A stretch of 5,409 bases of DNA from Flavobacterium sp. (GTDB lineage Bacteria; Bacteroidota; Bacteroidia; Flavobacteriales; Flavobacteriaceae). This document shows, piece by piece, positions 2,587-5,409 of the stretch. Made by a program: the position numbers and the translations under genes. The notes below the pieces were generated by a model, which saw only the letters and a list, made by a program, of their open reading frames with translations, was not told the DNA's origin and made no database searches. The DNA lies in NCBI GenBank assembly GCA_003449615.1, contig DMHA01000437.1, forward strand, positions 1 to 5,409. Direction: 5' to 3'. Position 1 is the stretch's first letter; each line of letters begins with the position of its first letter.

Positions 2587-5409
2587 CTAGCTTTCTAAAG
2601 CTCGAGCCATTCTAGCTTCTCTTCTATCTCTCAACCAATATTTGGTTCTTTTCACTAAATAGAACATTACCGGAACCATTACCAAGGTCAACACCGTGGC
2701 GTAAGTCAGACCAAAAATGATTGTCCAAGCCAGTGGTCCCCAAAAAACAACATTGTCGCCACCCATAAAAAAGTGTGGATTAAAATCGGTAATCAGGGTA
2801 AAGAAATCAAAGTTTAGTCCAATGGCAAGTGGAATCAATCCCAAAACTGCCGTTAGAGCGGTTAACAAAACCGGACGCAAACGCGATTTCCCCGATTCGA
2901 TAATGACTTCTTTTATTTCTTCTAGCGATAAATCGTCGTGACTTTTTAGTTTCTTTTCGCTTACTTTTTTGTCTAATAACAACACGAAAAAATCCATCAA
3001 TACAATTCCATTTTTCACCACAATTCCCGCTAATGAAATGATTCCCATCATCGTCATCAGAATTACAAAATCCATTCCTGCAATGACATAACCATAGAAA
3101 ACACCGCTGAAACTCAAGATAACCGTGAACAAAATCACTACCGTTTTCGACACCGAATTAAATTGCAATACAATAATGAGCGTGATTCCTGCTAATGCCA
3201 AAAAGAGTGCATACATCAAGAAACTTTGGTTTTTGCCTTGTTCTTCTTGCACTCCCGAGAAGGAATAATCCACCGCTTTGGACATTTCATAATTTTTTAA
3301 CTCGGTTTGGATTTGTTTGGTAATTTCATCTCCATTAAAACCCGTCAAAACATTCGAATAAATGGTCATTATTCGTTTGTGATTCTTTCTTTTGATTTGA
3401 TTATAGGTCAAGGTTTTTTCGGTTTGTGAAATAGCCGAAATAGGAATTTGCACGATCTGACCGTTATTCTGGTTTCTAAACGTCAACGATTGATTGAAAA
3501 GAATATTTTCGTTCTTGCGTTGATCATCTTGCATACGCATCACAATATTGAAATCGTCATCGCCTTCTTTGTAAGTCGAAATTTCTTGACCATAAACCGA
3601 ACGACGCAAGGCAAAACCCAATTGTCCTGTAGAAACACCCATACTTCCGGCGTTTACTCTATCTACTTTCACCTCTAGTTCTGGACTGTCTCTATTGATA
3701 TCGACACTCAATTTTTCGATACCTTGAATGTTTTTCGAATTAACAAAAGCAATCATTTTATCGGCTTCTTTCAGCATCAAATCATAATCTTCTCCTTTTA
3801 GTTCAATACTAATCGGATAACCTGCTGGTGGGCCATTAGCATCTTTTTCAACTATAATTGTGGCTCCAGCTATGGCTTTTATTTTAGAACGAATTTCTTC
3901 TAAAATTTCTTCAGTTTTCACATCTTTACGAAATTTGAACTCCGAAAAACTCACCGTTACTTTTCCTTTAAACGGCGTTTCCGAAGCCGAACCTGCATCT
4001 ACATTTGGATTTCCGGCACCTTTTCCTACTTGGGAAACAATTGATTCAGCTAGGAAATTTTTATCCGTTTTTGGGTCAACATATTTTTGTAAAATCCCAA
4101 TGATTTGATTTTCGACAAATAAAGTGGCTTTGTTGGTTTTTTCTATCGAAGTACCTTGTGGATATTCGATGTAAGCAATGACCTGATTGGGAATGTTATC
4201 TGGGAAAAACAATACTTTTCTTGGAAAAATTCCTAATAATATAAAAGAGAAAAACAACATTCCAATAATGGATATTAAAGCTACCCAAGAGGTTTTTTTA
4301 GTTAAAATTTTAGCCAAAAAAACTTTGTATTTTTCTTCCATTTTTGGAAAAAAACTGTGTTGGAAATCTTGTGTCCATTGGTACAATTTAAGAAAATACA
4401 ACCACATTAATCCAGTTGAAATCAATAATAAATGTCCAATTCCTCTCACCAATTTACTGTCATAAGTATATTTCGACCCAATAAAAGCCAAGAATATTCC
4501 AAATGCCAAAAATAGAATGGTATAAAATTTCAAACTCTTTTTAGAAATATTTCGGTCTTCAGTATCCATCGAACCTCCCGTCATTGCTGCATTGACCACC
4601 ATAGCTACAAACAACGAAGCGGTAAGCGTTACTGTCAAAGTCATTGGAAAATATTTCATAAATTTTCCCATCGTTCCCGGCCATAAGGCAAATGGCAAGA
4701 ACGCCATCAGGGTTGTTGCTGTCGATGAAATTACAGGCCAAGCGATTTCGCCAATACCCACTTTGGAAGCCGTTACCCGATCCATTCCTTTTTTCATATT
4801 GGCAAAAACATTGTCCACGACCACAATTCCGTCATCGACCAACATTCCTAATCCCATAACCAATCCGAACAATACCATCGTGTTCAAAGTTAATCCTAAA
4901 GCTGAAAGTATGGCAAAAGCAATCATCATCGACAACGGAATTGCTGCTCCAACGAACAAGGAATTTCGCAATCCCATCGTGAACATCAACACAATCATAA
5001 CCAGAATAATCCCGAAAATAATGTGATTTGACAATTCGTCCACCTGATGTTCCACACGAGAGGATTGGTCGTTGGTCATCTCTATTTTCAAGTTCTTTGG
5101 CAAATAGGATGAATGTGCTTTTTCGATTCGTTCTTTAACTTGTTCGATAGCTGAAATCATATTTTGCCCTGAACGTTTTTTCACGCTCAACATCACCACT
5201 TCATTGCCTTTTTCGCGAGCGTAAGTCGTTTTTTCTTTTTCTTTGAAACTGACTACTGCAACATCTTTTAGATAGACCGTTCCTCCATAAGATTTCACAA
5301 TGATATTCTCCAACTCTTTCGGGTCTTTGATTTCTCCCACGATTCTAATGTTATTCCGAGAACCTTGTGAAACCAAGTTTCCTCCAGAAAGCGTCATATT
5401 TTCATATTT
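2587..5409 (-). CDS. RND efflux transporter permease (AcrB/MexB-like), 5' end beyond the window
   Basis: Inner-membrane proton-driven pump of a tripartite efflux system. The frame stays open to the window edge (four codons KYEN precede the Met at 5397), so that Met is internal; comparison of the TM4 aspartates with AcrB suggests about 215 residues are missing. Positions below count from the Met at 5397 (936 residues to TAG). The rest of the first periplasmic domain is 1-122; TM2-TM4 at about 125-197 with the proton-relay pair Asp188-Asp189 in GMLVDDGIVVVDN; TM5-TM6 at about 219-272; TM7 at about 371-391; the second periplasmic domain at 392-725; TM8-TM12 at about 726-914, with the relay Lys795 in GIVVKNGIVLMDF. 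The triad Asp-Asp-Lys is intact, so transport should work. Unusual are two extra hydrophobic helices (about 291-308 and 321-339) between TM6 and TM7, and a longer TM11-TM12 loop (862-885). The substrate is unknown. Adaptor and outer-membrane genes are expected upstream, past the right edge. Confidence 0.95.
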   Translation of the reverse strand, partial: KYENMTLSGGNLVSQGSRNNIRIVGEIKDPKELENIIVKSYGGTVYLKDVAVVSFKEKEKTTYAREKGNEVVMLSVKKRSGQNMISAIEQVKERIEKAHSSYLPKNLKIEMTNDQSSRVEHQVDELSNHIIFGIILVMIVLMFTMGLRNSLFVGAAIPLSMMIAFAILSALGLTLNTMVLFGLVMGLGMLVDDGIVVVDNVFANMKKGMDRVTASKVGIGEIAWPVISSTATTLMAFLPFALWPGTMGKFMKYFPMTLTVTLTASLFVAMVVNAAMTGGSMDTEDRNISKKSLKFYTILFLAFGIFLAFIGSKYTYDSKLVRGIGHLLLISTGLMWLYFLKLYQWTQDFQHSFFPKMEEKYKVFLAKILTKKTSWVALISIIGMLFFSFILLGIFPRKVLFFPDNIPNQVIAYIEYPQGTSIEKTNKATLFVENQIIGILQKYVDPKTDKNFLAESIVSQVGKGAGNPNVDAGSASETPFKGKVTVSFSEFKFRKDVKTEEILEEIRSKIKAIAGATIIVEKDANGPPAGYPISIELKGEDYDLMLKEADKMIAFVNSKNIQGIEKLSVDINRDSPELEVKVDRVNAGSMGVSTGQLGFALRRSVYGQEISTYKEGDDDFNIVMRMQDDQRKNENILFNQSLTFRNQNNGQIVQIPISAISQTEKTLTYNQIKRKNHKRIMTIYSNVLTGFNGDEITKQIQTELKNYEMSKAVDYSFSGVQEEQGKNQSFLMYALFLALAGITLIIVLQFNSVSKTVVILFTVILSFSGVFYGYVIAGMDFVILMTMMGIISLAGIVVKNGIVLMDFFVLLLDKKVSEKKLKSHDDLSLEEIKEVIIESGKSRLRPVLLTALTAVLGLIPLAIGLNFDFFTLITDFNPHFFMGGDNVVFWGPLAWTIIFGLTYATVLTLVMVPVMFYLVKRTKYWLRDRREARMARALES

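Noticed and set aside
4592..5026. 144-residue open frame on the + strand
   Set aside because: It is antisense to the TM2-TM6 region of the RND permease, and its Ile/Thr/Asn-rich composition is what the reverse complement of membrane-helix codons gives.
5397..5397. Met at 5397 as the start of the RND permease
   Set aside because: The frame is open upstream to the window edge, and the protein would begin in the middle of the first periplasmic domain without TM1; this is a gene cut by the window, not a short permease.

Overview
The window (about 5.4 kb) looks like chromosomal DNA of a flavobacterium, probably Flavobacterium or a close relative in the Bacteroidota. The grounds are high A+T, short A-rich leaders without strong Shine-Dalgarno sequences, a TAnnTTTG-type promoter element, typical flavobacterial protein sequences and a characteristic intergenic repeat (GGAGCTAATCCCGCTAT ... 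GCTATCGGGGCT). This taxonomic call is inference; there is no rRNA here.

Layout. On the + strand: a possible 12-codon tail of an upstream gene (1-39); a small c-type cytochrome lipoprotein (88-483); a repeat and terminator block (511-658); an O6-methylguanine-DNA methyltransferase (704-1204); a 330-bp non-coding tract of duplicated modules and palindromes (1205-1541); and a siroheme-synthase N-terminal-domain protein, precorrin-2 dehydrogenase/sirohydrochlorin ferrochelatase (1572-2237). On the - strand, converging on it: a small antitoxin-like protein (2291-2530) lying 56 bp downstream of a large RND efflux permease whose 5' end runs off the right edge (2587-5409). One hairpin between the convergent units (2220-2251) can terminate both.

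The genes do not form one pathway. The cytochrome serves periplasmic electron transfer, the methyltransferase repairs alkylated DNA, the dehydrogenase/chelatase makes siroheme (or feeds corrinoid synthesis), and the RND permease is the inner-membrane pump of a tripartite efflux system. Its adaptor and outer-membrane partners would be expected beyond the right edge.

I see no clear new multi-gene system. The points most worth a second look are: a nested repeat after the cytochrome gene; a beta-clamp-like C-terminal pentapeptide (QESLF) on the methyltransferase; a duplicated two-module intergenic repeat with three copies of one 12-mer; an antitoxin-like gene with no toxin beside it; and a two-helix insertion in the middle of the RND permease.
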